64,000 bases of DNA from DASVTR01 sp036387475 (GCA_036387475.1 DASVTR010000016.1:372001-436000); one strand, 5' to 3'; shown: positions 32,538 to 41,593, numbered from the stretch's first letter. The notes: generated by a model from the sequence alone, not told the origin. Translations and numbers: made by a program.

Positions 32538-33995
32538 ATGGCTGATAAAAAAGATGAGAAGGGTTTGACGCAGCCTGAGATTAAGTCGGATGCGTTTGAG
32601 CGCGAGGTGACGACAGACCTGGACGACGAGACGCCTGATCGCCCGAAGGGAATGGCGCTGCATACGCGCATCCTGATCGGGCTGGCGGTGGGTGTGGTCG
32701 CAGGAGTGACGGTCAACGCGCTGGTCGGCGGCGAGCATCCGCGCGTCGCCTGGATTGTCACGAACATCACAGAGCCTGTGGGCCAACTCTTTTTGAGACT
32801 GCTGCTGATGATTGTCGTGCCGCTCGTCTTCTCTTCTTTAGTGGTCGGCGTCGCAGGCATCGGCGACATACGTAAGCTGGGGCGCGTCGGGCTGAAATCC
32901 TTCGCCTACTGTCTCGTCGTTTCAGCCATCTCGGTCGTCATCGGGCTGACGCTCGCCAACACAATCAGGCCGGGCGACCGCATTGACCGCGACACCGCCG
33001 CAAAAATCGAACAGCGCTACAGCACGGATGCGAAGAAGCGCGTCGAAGATCAAAATAAGGCGAGCGAGGCCAACAAAGATTCGGCTCTCCTGCAAGTCGT
33101 AAAAACCATCGTGCCGTCGAATCCTGTGGCGGCTGTCGCCAGTGAGACGCCGAACATGCTGCACCTGATGTTCTTCGCGCTCATCATCGGCGTCGCCATC
33201 ACGCTCATCCCGGTTGAGGTGACCGCGCCTCTCCTGCGCGGCTTGCAGGGGCTTTATGAAGTGACGGCGAAGATTATCGAAATCATCATGAAGTTTGCGC
33301 CGTATGCGGTCGCCTGCCTGCTCTTTAACAACACGGCGCGCTTTGGCCTAGACCTCTTGACGGCGCTCGGATGGTTTGTCGTGACGGTTCTGTTGGGGCT
33401 ATCAATACAGATGTTCGGCGTCTATTCGCTCTCCGTCTATTTCCTTTCGCGCATCAGCCCGCTCGATTTTTTCCGGCGCATCAAGACCGTCATCCTGACG
33501 GCCTTTTCGACCTCTTCATCGAACGCTACGCTGCCGACGGCGCTTCGCATTTCGGAAGAGAATTTGGGCGTGCCGCAGGAGATTAACAGTTTCGTGCTGA
33601 CAGTCGGAGCGACGGCCAACCAGAACGGGACTGCCCTTTATGAAGGCGTCACGGTGCTCTTTCTGGCGCAACTGGCCGGGATTGATTTGAGTTTCGTACA
33701 GCAGTTGGCTGTCGTCTATCTGGCAATCCTTGGCGGCATAGGGACGGCGGGCGTGCCTTCGGGTTCGATTCCTTTCATCATCGGCGTGCTGGTGACCATC
33801 AACGTCAATCCGGCGCTGATCGCCATTATTCTCGGCGTTGATCGCATCCTCGATATGTGCCGCACGACCTTGAACGTAGCGGGCGACATTACGGCGGCGA
33901 CCTACGTTGCACGAAGCGAGGGCTACGAGCTATTGAAACATCACGAACCGGCGATTGTTCACGCGGGCGTCGCCAGCCCGCGCGCCGGACATTAA
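32538..33995 (+). CDS. Dicarboxylate/amino acid:cation symporter (DAACS family)
   Basis: Membrane transporter of 485 residues, GltP/DctA/Glt-Ph type. After an acidic cytoplasmic N-terminus (about 45 residues) come the eight helices and two re-entrant hairpins of the family. The Ser-rich hairpin 1 is TAFSTSSSNATLPTAL; the substrate/Na+ motif is GATANQNGTALYEG (equivalent of NMDGT); hairpin 2 is LGGIGTAGVPSGS; the last helix has VDRILDMCRTTLNVAGD with the conserved D and R/N residues. The loop between helices 3 and 4 is long and charged (about residues 150-195). It imports dicarboxylates or acidic amino acids with protons or Na+. Substrate choice cannot be read with certainty. Confidence 0.92.
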   Translation: MADKKDEKGLTQPEIKSDAFEREVTTDLDDETPDRPKGMALHTRILIGLAVGVVAGVTVNALVGGEHPRVAWIVTNITEPVGQLFLRLLLMIVVPLVFSSLVVGVAGIGDIRKLGRVGLKSFAYCLVVSAISVVIGLTLANTIRPGDRIDRDTAAKIEQRYSTDAKKRVEDQNKASEANKDSALLQVVKTIVPSNPVAAVASETPNMLHLMFFALIIGVAITLIPVEVTAPLLRGLQGLYEVTAKIIEIIMKFAPYAVACLLFNNTARFGLDLLTALGWFVVTVLLGLSIQMFGVYSLSVYFLSRISPLDFFRRIKTVILTAFSTSSSNATLPTALRISEENLGVPQEINSFVLTVGATANQNGTALYEGVTVLFLAQLAGIDLSFVQQLAVVYLAILGGIGTAGVPSGSIPFIIGVLVTINVNPALIAIILGVDRILDMCRTTLNVAGDITAATYVARSEGYELLKHHEPAIVHAGVASPRAGH

Positions 33996-34089
33996 AGCGA
34001 AATGAAAACATTCCCTGACGCGTGTGAAAGTGTACGGGAATGATTCTTGACGGGCGGCCTCGCTTTCCCGTTCACAAAAGACGAAAAGC

Positions 34090-34118
34090 ACGCGCGGCCT
34101 CAGGTTTACGCCGCGCGT
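34090..34118 (+). terminator. Hairpin downstream of the DAACS symporter
   Basis: Perfect 9-base stem ACGCGCGGC (34090-34098) with GCCGCGCGT (34110-34118), flanked by CGAAAA and TTTTCG that can extend it. The 315-bp spacer 33996-34310 has no other feature I can support. Confidence 0.5.
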
Positions 34119-34310
34119 TCTCATTTTCGCTTGCCTTACGGAGCGCGCGGAACAGCAGGTGCAAGAGAGTCGCTGGTTAAGCCGTTTAAGTTCTGCTCTA
34201 TCGCTCCGATTGTCATTCCTCGCGGAAGCTGTTTTGGACTCGCGCCACTGGCGGACGCTGGCTTTCGGCGCACAGCCGGTTAGGCGCTTTGCTTGAGGAG
34301 ATAAGCTGAA

Positions 34311-35063
34311 ATGATCTTCCCGATAGGCGACGACAATTCCGACCGCACGATTACGCCGCTGGTCAACTATCTGCTGATTGCGATTAACATACTGGTCTTC
34401 GTTTTCCTGCAAGGAATGGGCAACAATGAAAAGTTTACTTACGCTTTTTCGACCGTGCCGCAGGAGATTAGAACCGGGCAGGATGTGGATAAGCCCGTGC
34501 CAGTCGAAATCGCAGGGCAGCGTGGAACAATCAATCTTGAGCCGACGCCCGGCTCTGTTTACCTGACGCTCTTGACCTCCATGTTCATGCACGGCGGCTG
34601 GATGCACCTGCTGGGAAACATGCTCTTCCTCTGGATATTTGGTGACAATCTCGAAAACGCGCTCGGACGAGTAAGGTATCTACTCTTCTACCTTGCGACC
34701 GGGTTAATAGCATCGCTCGCGCACGTCATCTCGACGTTTGTGCTGGGCGACAATCCGTATATTCCCAGCCTCGGCGCATCGGGAGCGATTTCAGGAGTGA
34801 TGGGCGGCTACCTGCTCTTGTTTCCGAAGCGGCAGGTGCGCGTGATTATGTTCCGCATGCTGACGAACGTCCCGGCCATCGTTGCTATCGGGCTGTGGTT
34901 CGTCTTTCAACTCATCAGCGCTTTTGGCGTCATCGGCGCAGGCCCGCAATCGAGCGGCGGCGTGGCCTTCATGGCACACATCGGCGGCTTCATCGCCGGG
35001 CTGGTGCTCGTCAAGCTTTTCGCCATCGGGCGCAGTAGCGCTGGGCCAAAACCGGCTTATTGA
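34311..35063 (+). CDS. Rhomboid-family intramembrane serine protease
   Basis: Membrane protein of 250 residues. It has the L1-loop-type MHGGWMHLLGNMLFLWIFGDNLEN segment with the conserved H-x-x-x-N, the catalytic Ser in SLGASGAISGVMGG (near residue 157) and the catalytic His in FMAHIGGFIAG (near residue 223), so the dyad is complete. Six or seven helices are visible. It cleaves helices of other membrane proteins within the bilayer. A GAGGAGA site precedes ATG 34311. The N-terminus has an external loop (about residues 40-85) longer than in minimal rhomboids. The client protein is unknown. Confidence 0.92.
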   Translation: MIFPIGDDNSDRTITPLVNYLLIAINILVFVFLQGMGNNEKFTYAFSTVPQEIRTGQDVDKPVPVEIAGQRGTINLEPTPGSVYLTLLTSMFMHGGWMHLLGNMLFLWIFGDNLENALGRVRYLLFYLATGLIASLAHVISTFVLGDNPYIPSLGASGAISGVMGGYLLLFPKRQVRVIMFRMLTNVPAIVAIGLWFVFQLISAFGVIGAGPQSSGGVAFMAHIGGFIAGLVLVKLFAIGRSSAGPKPAY

Positions 35064-35142
35064 ACAAGGGGGATTCAAGCGGCGAGGTCGAACATCGTGC
35101 CAGCCGCTTCCGGCTCTAAATTTCAAGTAAGGAGAAACAAAC

Positions 35143-35601
35143 ATGGCTACGGATACGGATGATGTCATCTCGACACTCAACAATTTAATCGAAACCTGCA
35201 AGGACGGGCAGAACGGTTTTCAGACCGCTGCCGACGGCGTCAAGAACAGCGAGCTAAAGACGCTCTTTCATACTTATGCACAACAGCGCGCGCAGTTCGC
35301 CGGTGAGTTGCAAACTGAAGTACGGCAGTTGGGCGGCGACCCCGAAAACACTGGCAGCGTCGCAGCCAGCCTGCATCGCGGCTGGATCAACATCAAGTCT
35401 GCCGTCACCGGCGAAGACGAAGGCGCGGTGATCGCCGAGTGTGAGCGCGGCGAAGATTCTGCCGTCAGAAACTACAAGGATGCGCTGGCAGAGAATCTGC
35501 CGGAGAACATTCGCTCTATCGTGCAAAGCCAGTACACGCAGGTGCAGGAAGCGCATGACCGCATCCGCTCGCTTGAGAGGGCGAGCAGCACAGGCGCATA
35601 A
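35143..35601 (+). CDS. DUF2383 (PA2169-family) four-helix-bundle protein
   Basis: Protein of 152 residues, entirely helical, matching the PA2169/DUF2383 family: the opening ISTLNNLIETCKDGQNGFQTAA, the E-x-x-x-A-x-x-F/L middle (FAGELQTEVRQLGGDPENTGS), and CERGEDSAVRNYKDAL near residue 100. The fold is ferritin-like; some members may bind metal or respond to envelope stress, but no activity is established. It has a good AAGGAG site (35129-35134). An inverted repeat with AAGTCCA heptamers follows. No signal peptide. Confidence 0.85.
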   Translation: MATDTDDVISTLNNLIETCKDGQNGFQTAADGVKNSELKTLFHTYAQQRAQFAGELQTEVRQLGGDPENTGSVAASLHRGWINIKSAVTGEDEGAVIAECERGEDSAVRNYKDALAENLPENIRSIVQSQYTQVQEAHDRIRSLERASSTGA

Positions 35602-35606
35602 AACAT

Positions 35607-35676
35607 AAGTCCAAAGTCCAAAACTCAAAGTCCAAAGTCAGAAACACAGTCTTGACTTTGGACTTTGAGCTTTAGG
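35607..35676. repeat. Heptad inverted repeat, AAGTCCA type
   Basis: Left arm 35607-35642 is AAGTCCA, AAGTCCA, AAACTCA, AAGTCCA, AAGTCAG; right arm about 35650-35676 is the complement. A T/C-rich tail with CTTTTTACTTTTACC follows, shared with the element at 29687. Confidence 0.85.
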
Positions 35677-35761
35677 CTATCTTTGCTTTTACCTTTCGCC
35701 TTTTTACTTTTACCTTCTTGAGCGGGTAAGATCGGTTTTTGAAGTTCAAGGAGCAGTTGAA

Positions 35762-36214
35762 ATGCCTATCACCGAGACCGTTTTGCCGCCCGTTAATACA
35801 CAAGCGCTTGATATTCGCTCGACGCCGCGCGAGGAGATGAACCTTTTTCCGCTCGATACCTTCGCTTACGAATATGTCGGGCGCGAGATACGCATTAACT
35901 TCGAGATACCTGAGTTTACGGCCATCTGCCCGTTTTCGGATTTCCCTGACTTTGCCGTAATTCGCATCGAGTATGTACCTAACGAGCGCTGCATCGAATT
36001 AAAAAGCCTGAAGCTCTACATCAACTCGTTTCGGCAGATTAAGATTTTCCACGAGCACGTCATCAACGTCATCCTCGAAGATTTTGTATGCGCCTGCGAC
36101 CCCCTACGCGTAGAGATCGAAGGCGACTTTCACATTCGCGGAAACATCAAGACCGTCGTGCGCGCAAGCTACAACAAGCAGAATTCAGAATCCAGAATTC
36201 AGGAGTCGGAATAA
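35762..36214 (+). CDS. queF: NADPH-dependent preQ0 reductase
   Basis: Unimodular (type I) QueF of 150 residues, which reduces 7-cyano-7-deazaguanine to preQ1 in queuosine tRNA modification. The catalytic Cys56 is in EFTAICPF, Asp63 in PDFA, the NADPH-binding signature ELKSLKLYINSFR at about residues 79-91, and the substrate residues His97-Glu98 in FHEHVIN. All match B. subtilis QueF. The last twelve residues or so (QNSESRIQESE) are encoded by the left arm of a heptad repeat and do not look like the family's normal end. A GGAGCAG site precedes ATG 35762. The other queuosine genes are not in this window. Confidence 0.92.
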   Translation: MPITETVLPPVNTQALDIRSTPREEMNLFPLDTFAYEYVGREIRINFEIPEFTAICPFSDFPDFAVIRIEYVPNERCIELKSLKLYINSFRQIKIFHEHVINVILEDFVCACDPLRVEIEGDFHIRGNIKTVVRASYNKQNSESRIQESE

Positions 36215-36288
36215 TCGGCGGCAATCAGCTTTTATTTATTCTGATCTTCTTTTCATTCTGAATTACTGGATTCTGAATTCTGGATTCT
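36181..36288. repeat. Heptad inverted repeat, GAATTCA type
   Basis: Left arm 36181-36215 (GAATTCA, GAATCCA, GAATTCA, GGAGTCG) lies inside queF; right arm about 36256-36288. Loop CGGCGGCAATCAGC resembles the TGCGGCAACCCGC loop at 3577. The element ends seven bases before the next ATG. Confidence 0.87.
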
Positions 36289-36294
36289 CTGATT

Positions 36295-36519
36295 ATGGAC
36301 ACTCCGATTATTGCTCTCGTCGTCGGCGTAATGGCGATTGCGCTGTTGTTGATTGTGCTGCGGCGCGTTATGCGTTTGGCGATTCGTCTTGTGCTGGTCG
36401 GTTTGATACTACTTGTGCTGCTGGTTGGCGGAGTGGTTTGGTGGTGGCACGGCGGGTCGGGGAATTCAGACAGGCCGGATAATCGTCCGGGTACGACGCG
36501 GCGCGGCAACTCTCGTTAA
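36295..36519 (+). CDS. Small membrane protein (74 aa)
   Basis: Short reading frame with a continuous hydrophobic region (residues about 5-50, two closely spaced helices: IIALVVGVMAIALLLIVL, then an RRVMRLAIR turn, then LVLVGLILLVLLVGGVVWWW) and a polar tail of Gly, Ser, Asn, Asp and Arg. The double-helix hairpin with basic turn is a sensible small membrane protein, and it begins immediately after the heptad repeat. It ends 22 bases before the MFS transporter start and may be co-transcribed with it. No family recognised; no clear ribosome-binding site. Confidence 0.55.
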   Translation: MDTPIIALVVGVMAIALLLIVLRRVMRLAIRLVLVGLILLVLLVGGVVWWWHGGSGNSDRPDNRPGTTRRGNSR

Positions 36520-36541
36520 AGCAAGCGGCACGAAACTATTC

Positions 36542-37876
36542 ATGGCGGAAACAGACACCGACGCCGCTGACCAATTCGACGCGCGGATCAGCCCTGAGAA
36601 ATTGGACGAGCGAGTGCCCGGCCTCTGGCAACGCTATCGGCGGTTGCCGCGTAACGTCTATGCCATCAGCTTCGTCAGCCTTTTGAATGATGCGTCGAGC
36701 GAGATTATCTACCCCGTCTTGCCGCTCTTTCTCGCTCTGACAATGGGCGATTCGGCCACTGCCATCGGCGTGACGGCGGCAGTCGTCGGGCGTATAGAAG
36801 GCGCTGCGGAATCCGTTTCCAGCCTGCTCAAGCTCTTCGCCGGTTATTTCTCAGACCGTCGCGGTCGGCGTAAAGGATTGGTCGTCTTCGGCTACGCGCT
36901 AGCCGGACTCGCGCGACCACTGCTGGCCTTCGCGACAAGCTGGTATCAAGTGCTGGCAATTCGCCTGACGGATCGCGTCGGTAAGGGAATTCGCTCTGCT
37001 CCGCGTGATGCGATGATTGCCGACGCCGTTTCGGTAGAAGAACGCGGCCTTGCTTTCGGCTTTCATCGTGCGCTAGACCACGCGGGCGCTGTCGTTGGCC
37101 CTTTGATCGGCCTCTGCCTCCTGTTTATCTTTGCGACGGACATCAACGAACCCGTACGGGCCGACTACACAAAACTCTTTCTCGCGGCGTCTGTTCCGGC
37201 GTTGGCCTCCGTGTTGATTGCAGCTTTTTTCATCCGTGAGATGCCGCGAGAGCAACGCGCGGGCGGGAAGTTTCTGGAAAAACCGCGCCTCTCTTTGCGC
37301 GGGTTTGATGGAAATTTCAAACGCTTTCTAGCCATCGTCGCGCTCTTTACACTCTCGAATTCTTCTGACGCTTTTTTGCTCCTGCGCGTGCGCGAAGCGG
37401 GCGGCGGCATCGTCACGACTTTGTTGCTCTGGGCGGCGCTGCACGCGGTCAAGGTGCTCAGTTCGTTGGTGGGCGGCGATCTCTCAGACCGCCTGGGCCG
37501 CAAAGGCTTGATTGCTTCGGGGTGGCTGCTGCGCGTCGTCGTCCTCGTCGGCTTCGCCTACATCACTTCGGTCTGGATGGCTTGGGCGCTCTTTTTCGTT
37601 TACGGCATCTACTTCGGATTGGCAGAGGGCGCGGAAAAGGCGTTGGTCGCAGACCTCGTGAGGCCGGAGCAGCACGGGACGGCGTACGGGTTGTATAATC
37701 TGGCCTTCAGCATTACCGTCTTTCCGGCCTCGCTTTTGATGGGCGCGGTTTGGGATTGGCAGGGCGCGCGGACGGCCTTTCTGGTCAGCGCGTGCATCGG
37801 GGCGACCGCCGTGTTGCTGCTGCTCTCTCTCGTCGAGTCTGACGCGAAGCACAAGGCGGAACTCTCTCAGGAGTAG
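36542..37876 (+). CDS. Major facilitator superfamily transporter
   Basis: MFS protein of 444 residues with twelve predicted helices. The A-motif-like loop is FAGYFSDRRGRRKGLVVFGYALAG after helix 2, repeated in the second half as VGGDLSDRLGRKGLIASGW. The opening SFVSLLNDASSEIIYPVLPLFL is typical of a subfamily of uncharacterised exporters found in many phyla. The acidic N-terminus (residues 1-40) is cytoplasmic. The frame is open from 36413 but overlaps the preceding small gene; ATG 36542 is the best start. The substrate is unknown; efflux is more likely than uptake for this subfamily. Confidence 0.88.
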   Translation: MAETDTDAADQFDARISPEKLDERVPGLWQRYRRLPRNVYAISFVSLLNDASSEIIYPVLPLFLALTMGDSATAIGVTAAVVGRIEGAAESVSSLLKLFAGYFSDRRGRRKGLVVFGYALAGLARPLLAFATSWYQVLAIRLTDRVGKGIRSAPRDAMIADAVSVEERGLAFGFHRALDHAGAVVGPLIGLCLLFIFATDINEPVRADYTKLFLAASVPALASVLIAAFFIREMPREQRAGGKFLEKPRLSLRGFDGNFKRFLAIVALFTLSNSSDAFLLLRVREAGGGIVTTLLLWAALHAVKVLSSLVGGDLSDRLGRKGLIASGWLLRVVVLVGFAYITSVWMAWALFFVYGIYFGLAEGAEKALVADLVRPEQHGTAYGLYNLAFSITVFPASLLMGAVWDWQGARTAFLVSACIGATAVLLLLSLVESDAKHKAELSQE

Positions 37877-37947
37877 ACGATGGGTGTTGACGAGCAGAGT
37901 TAGACTCTATTTGCGACAAAATTTGAGAGTGAAAGGCCCGCGAACAG

Positions 37948-38256
37948 TTGAGCATCCGAATCGAGCGTTGGGACGAAGGCCGTGCGCCTGATGCAGGTGA
38001 ACTGCGACAGCGAATGTTGGTCGAGGGCTATCGCGTTTTTCAATGGAGCGATGCGCCGGGCACAACCTACGACGCGCACGCGCACGCGGAAGATCAATCG
38101 CACTGGATTATCAGCGGCGCGCTCACTTTGCGCGTCCGCGAAGACGAGTATATTTTGAGCGCGGGCGACCGCGATTTTCTTCCGGCTCACACAGAGCACT
38201 CGGCGTTCGTGCCGGGCGATGAGCCTGTCGTTTACCTGATCGGCGCGAGAGATTAA
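37948..38256 (+). CDS. Small cupin-domain protein
   Basis: Single-domain cupin of 102 residues. The metal-binding motif 1 is HAHAEDQSHWIISGAL (His-x-His with later Glu/His) and motif 2 is PAHTEHSAF, arranged on a beta barrel with G-D-RDFLPA between them. Such small cupins may be isomerases, dioxygenases or sensors; nothing here decides. The only start at the right place is TTG 37948, with AAAGG about 11 bases upstream; no ATG or GTG is available in frame. Its stop TAA directly abuts the ATG of the next gene, so it is probably co-translated with the DNA polymerase. Confidence 0.78.
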   Translation: MSIRIERWDEGRAPDAGELRQRMLVEGYRVFQWSDAPGTTYDAHAHAEDQSHWIISGALTLRVREDEYILSAGDRDFLPAHTEHSAFVPGDEPVVYLIGARD

Positions 38257-40041
38257 ATGGACACATCTGCTTATAAGTTAATCAAGACGGCGGAAGAATT
38301 AAGCGTGGCGACGGCGGAATTGTCGAAGCTTCCGGCCATTGGATTCGACACGGAGACGACCGACCTAGACCCTTATCGCGGTCGGCTGCGACTCCTGCAA
38401 CTTGCTGCGCCTGACGGCGTTCGTATCATCGACCTCAACATCTTCGCCGACGCTGATTTGAAACAAAGCGCGGCGCTCGCGCCGTTGCGCGAGTTGCTCG
38501 CCGCGCCGCGTCCCGTCAAGATTGCACACAATGCCAAGTTCGATGCGAAGTGGACGAAGCACACGCTCGGCGTCGAATTGGGTGGGCTGTTCGACACGCT
38601 GCTGGCGAGCCAACTCATTTCGGCAGGTGACCAGGAAGAACGCCACGGCCTCGAAGCCGTCGCTGCGCGTTATCTAAACGAGACAATTGACAAGGCAGAA
38701 CGGCTCAGCGATTGGGCCAGTGATGAGTTGTCTGACGCTCAGCTTCAGTATGCAGCCGTTGACGCCGTAGTGCTTCTGCCGCTCCGCGAAAAGATGATTG
38801 AGCGGCTCAAAGCGGAAGACCTCGTGCGCTGCGCTCAACTGGAATTCGAGTGCGTGCTGCCCGTCGCTACCCTTGAGCTAAACGGCATCTACCTAGACCA
38901 GCAACGTTGGCGTGAGCAACTGGCTATTGTCGAGAAACAGCGTGCGAAACTGGCAGAAGAGCTTCAGGAGATACTCGCCGAAGAGAGCGCGCAAGGCTCA
39001 TTCTTTGGCCCACAGCGCGCAGACATCAACATCGATTCGCATGTCCAGTTAACCAAAGCCTTAAAACGGCTCGGCGTGCCCGTGCCCGATTCGACCCGCA
39101 ACTGGAAATTACAACCGCTGGCAGTAGATTATCCGGTCGTCGCCAAGCTCTTAGACTATCGCACTGTGCAAAAAGCTCTGACCAGCTACGGCGAAAACAT
39201 TCTCAGCGAAATTAACCCGAAGACCGGACGCATCCACGCAGACTTTCGACAGATAGGTGCGCCCACGGGACGCATGGCCTGCACGAATCCAAACATTCAA
39301 CAAGTTCCGCACGCCATAGAGTATCGCCGCTGCTTTCGCGCGCCCGCGGGAAGAAAGCTGATTATCAGCGATTACTCGCAGATAGAATTGCGCATCCTCG
39401 CGGACTACACGAATGACCAGGGCTTTATTGACGCTTTCAATTCCGGCGCGGATTTGCACCGCGTGACCGCCGCGCAAGTCTTTAATGTGAAGCTCGAAGA
39501 TGTCACAGCCGAGCAACGTTCCTTCGCCAAGCGCCTGAACTTCGGCGTCGTCTACGGCATCGGCGCACAGCGCTTTGCGACGATGACCGGGCTATCACAA
39601 ACGGAAGCCGAAGACATCCTGCGCCGCTACTTTGCGACGTACCGCGCGCTCGACGCTTGGCTGCGCGACGCTGCGCGTCAGGCCGTGCGCGAACGCACCG
39701 CGCCGCGCACCGTCGCTGGCCGCCTCGCGCGCTTCCGCTTTGATTCGGAAGACCGGCAGGCTGTCTCTCTCGCGCAGCGCAACGGAAAAAATTCGCCCAT
39801 TCAAGGCTCGTCCGCCGACATTCTCAAACGCGCCCTGCGCCTGCTTCACGACCAACTACGCGACACCTCTGCCTGCATCGTCAACATCGTTCACGATGAG
39901 ATAGTCGTCGAAGCAGATGCTGCCGAAGCCCCGTTGATTGCGAAGAAGGTGGAAGACGCGATGTGCGCCGCCGGTGAAGAATACGTCAAACGCGTGCCCG
40001 TCAAGGTCGAAACCGAAATCGCAGACGAGTGGGTTAAGTAA
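38257..40041 (+). CDS. Family A DNA polymerase with 3'-5' exonuclease, no 5' nuclease domain
   Basis: Protein of 594 residues. Residues 1-190 form a DnaQ-like 3'-5' exonuclease with intact acidic residues (FDTETTD, HNAKFD, QYAAVDA). Residues about 200-594 are a Pol I-type polymerase: motif A DYSQIELRILA, O-helix QRSFAKRLNFGVVYG with the conserved R, K, F and Y, and motif C NIVHDEIVVEAD. So both active sites appear functional. The 5'-3' exonuclease that removes primers in standard Pol I is absent. It could be an accessory repair polymerase or a lineage-specific form; a full polA elsewhere in the genome cannot be checked. It directly follows the cupin gene. Confidence 0.92.
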   Translation: MDTSAYKLIKTAEELSVATAELSKLPAIGFDTETTDLDPYRGRLRLLQLAAPDGVRIIDLNIFADADLKQSAALAPLRELLAAPRPVKIAHNAKFDAKWTKHTLGVELGGLFDTLLASQLISAGDQEERHGLEAVAARYLNETIDKAERLSDWASDELSDAQLQYAAVDAVVLLPLREKMIERLKAEDLVRCAQLEFECVLPVATLELNGIYLDQQRWREQLAIVEKQRAKLAEELQEILAEESAQGSFFGPQRADINIDSHVQLTKALKRLGVPVPDSTRNWKLQPLAVDYPVVAKLLDYRTVQKALTSYGENILSEINPKTGRIHADFRQIGAPTGRMACTNPNIQQVPHAIEYRRCFRAPAGRKLIISDYSQIELRILADYTNDQGFIDAFNSGADLHRVTAAQVFNVKLEDVTAEQRSFAKRLNFGVVYGIGAQRFATMTGLSQTEAEDILRRYFATYRALDAWLRDAARQAVRERTAPRTVAGRLARFRFDSEDRQAVSLAQRNGKNSPIQGSSADILKRALRLLHDQLRDTSACIVNIVHDEIVVEADAAEAPLIAKKVEDAMCAAGEEYVKRVPVKVETEIADEWVK

Positions 40042-40118
40042 ACGCTGAAGTCGGAACGATGAAGGATGAACTGTTAAGAGCTTGTCTGTCATTCCGCGTT
40101 CATCGTTCAGCGTTCATC
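40042..40118. repeat. Heptad inverted repeat, GAACGAT type, between convergent genes
   Basis: Left side AACGCTGAAG..GATGAAGGATGAA pairs with CGCGTTCATCGTTCAGCGTTC. The loop AAGAGCTTGTCTGTCATTCC matches the loop at 28580. The right arm enters the APC transporter gene and encodes its last residues (MNAER). Confidence 0.75.
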
Positions 40119-41593
40119 CCTGCCTTTCTGTGCCAGAGGAAATAGACGGGGAGGCCGGTGAGCACGAGCAGGTAGCCGATGCCGGACGTTTCACGTTTCA
40201 GGATGGCGAGGTCAACGACCAGCAACACCGCTATCAGGATGTAGATGAGAGGCACGAACGGATAACCGAAGGTGCGATAGGGGCGCTCGGCTGTCGGCGC
40301 TTTACGGCGCATGACGATGACAGCGCCGACCATCAAGGCGTAGAACACCAGGTCTGCCGAGATGATGTATTCGAGCAGTTGCGTATAGACGTTACCGTAT
40401 GGGTCTTCGCCCGGCTGCGGGTTCGATTTGATGGTGCGCGGTAGCGTCAGGAGCGACGCCCAGATGCCCTGAGCTATGAGCGCGATGGCCGGAACGTGCT
40501 GCCGGTTGAGAGTGCCGATGCTCTTGAAAAAGAGCCTATCGCGCGACATCGCGTAATAGACGCGCGCCCCTGCGAGAATCAGCCCGTTGTTGCAGCCGAA
40601 GGTCGAAATCATGATCGCCACCGCCATCAGAATCGTGCCGGGGCGACCCAGGATGGTTTGCATCGTCGCGGTGGCAACGCTGTTCGTCGGCCTCTGAATC
40701 GTGCTGAGCGGAAGCGTCACGACGTAGGCCAGATTGGCGAGCAGATAAAGAGCGACCACCGCGCCGCAGCCGATGAGCAGTGCGCGCGGCAAATTGCGAC
40801 CGGGGTCGCGGACTTCGCTGCCCGTAAACGTCACGTTATTCCATGCAGACTGTGCAAAGAGCGGCCCGACCATCGCCAGACCCAACAGCATCACAAGCGC
40901 GAGCATGCCCGTCGTTTCAAAACCCGCTTGCGCCGCCTGCGGCGTCCACCCATTAGCCGTTGGATTCCACCAGGATGAAGTATGCGCGGCACTCTCACCA
41001 TTCCAACCGAGCACAAGGCCGAGCAGGATGAGACCGCCGAGCGCGGCGGTCTTGGTGAAAGTGAACGTGTTCTGAATCAGCTTGCCGGTCTTAAGTCCGC
41101 GCGTGTTCGTAATGGTCAGCAGTAGAATCAAGAGGATGGCGACGAGTTGCGCGGTCGAAAGGCTGAGGGCGTAGCTGCCAGCGACTTTGAAGGGTGCGAT
41201 GATGTAATTGGTTTCCGAGACGGCGGGCGTGAGCACTCCCATGAAGCGGGCGAAGGCGACGGCGACCGCCGCAATCGTGCCCGTCTGTATAACCAGAAAG
41301 AGCGACCAGCCGAAGAGAAAGCCCGTCGCCGGGCCGTAAGCTTCACGCAGGAAAACATACTGTCCCCCTGCGCGCGGCATCATCGCCGCCAACTCCGCGC
41401 AGCAGAGCGCGCCCGTGATAGTCAACACCCCTGCCAGCGCCCAGGCCGCCAGCAGCCAGCCGGGCGACCCGACCAGCCGCGCCGATTCCGCTGATGTGAT
41501 GAAAATACCGGAGCCTATCATCGAGCCGACGACAATCATCGTCGCATCGAGCAGCCCCAGCCCGCGCACCAGTTTGTTTGCAGAATCGCTCAC
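40100..41593 (-). CDS. APC-superfamily amino acid permease
   Basis: Membrane transporter of 497 residues with twelve helices. The helix 1 motif VVGSMIGSGIFITSAESARLVG and helix 2 (WLLAAWALAGVLTITGALCCAELAAMMPRAGG) are the APC signature, with YVFLREAYGPATGFLFGW after it, and FTGSEVRDPGRNLPRALLIG in the helix 6-7 loop. It most resembles the LAT/basic amino acid type, with C-terminal RPYRTFGYPFVPLIYI. It probably takes up or exchanges amino acids. The five final residues (MNAER) come from a repeat arm. ATG 41593 is the start. Confidence 0.9.
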   Translation of the reverse strand: MSDSANKLVRGLGLLDATMIVVGSMIGSGIFITSAESARLVGSPGWLLAAWALAGVLTITGALCCAELAAMMPRAGGQYVFLREAYGPATGFLFGWSLFLVIQTGTIAAVAVAFARFMGVLTPAVSETNYIIAPFKVAGSYALSLSTAQLVAILLILLLTITNTRGLKTGKLIQNTFTFTKTAALGGLILLGLVLGWNGESAAHTSSWWNPTANGWTPQAAQAGFETTGMLALVMLLGLAMVGPLFAQSAWNNVTFTGSEVRDPGRNLPRALLIGCGAVVALYLLANLAYVVTLPLSTIQRPTNSVATATMQTILGRPGTILMAVAIMISTFGCNNGLILAGARVYYAMSRDRLFFKSIGTLNRQHVPAIALIAQGIWASLLTLPRTIKSNPQPGEDPYGNVYTQLLEYIISADLVFYALMVGAVIVMRRKAPTAERPYRTFGYPFVPLIYILIAVLLVVDLAILKRETSGIGYLLVLTGLPVYFLWHRKAGMNAER

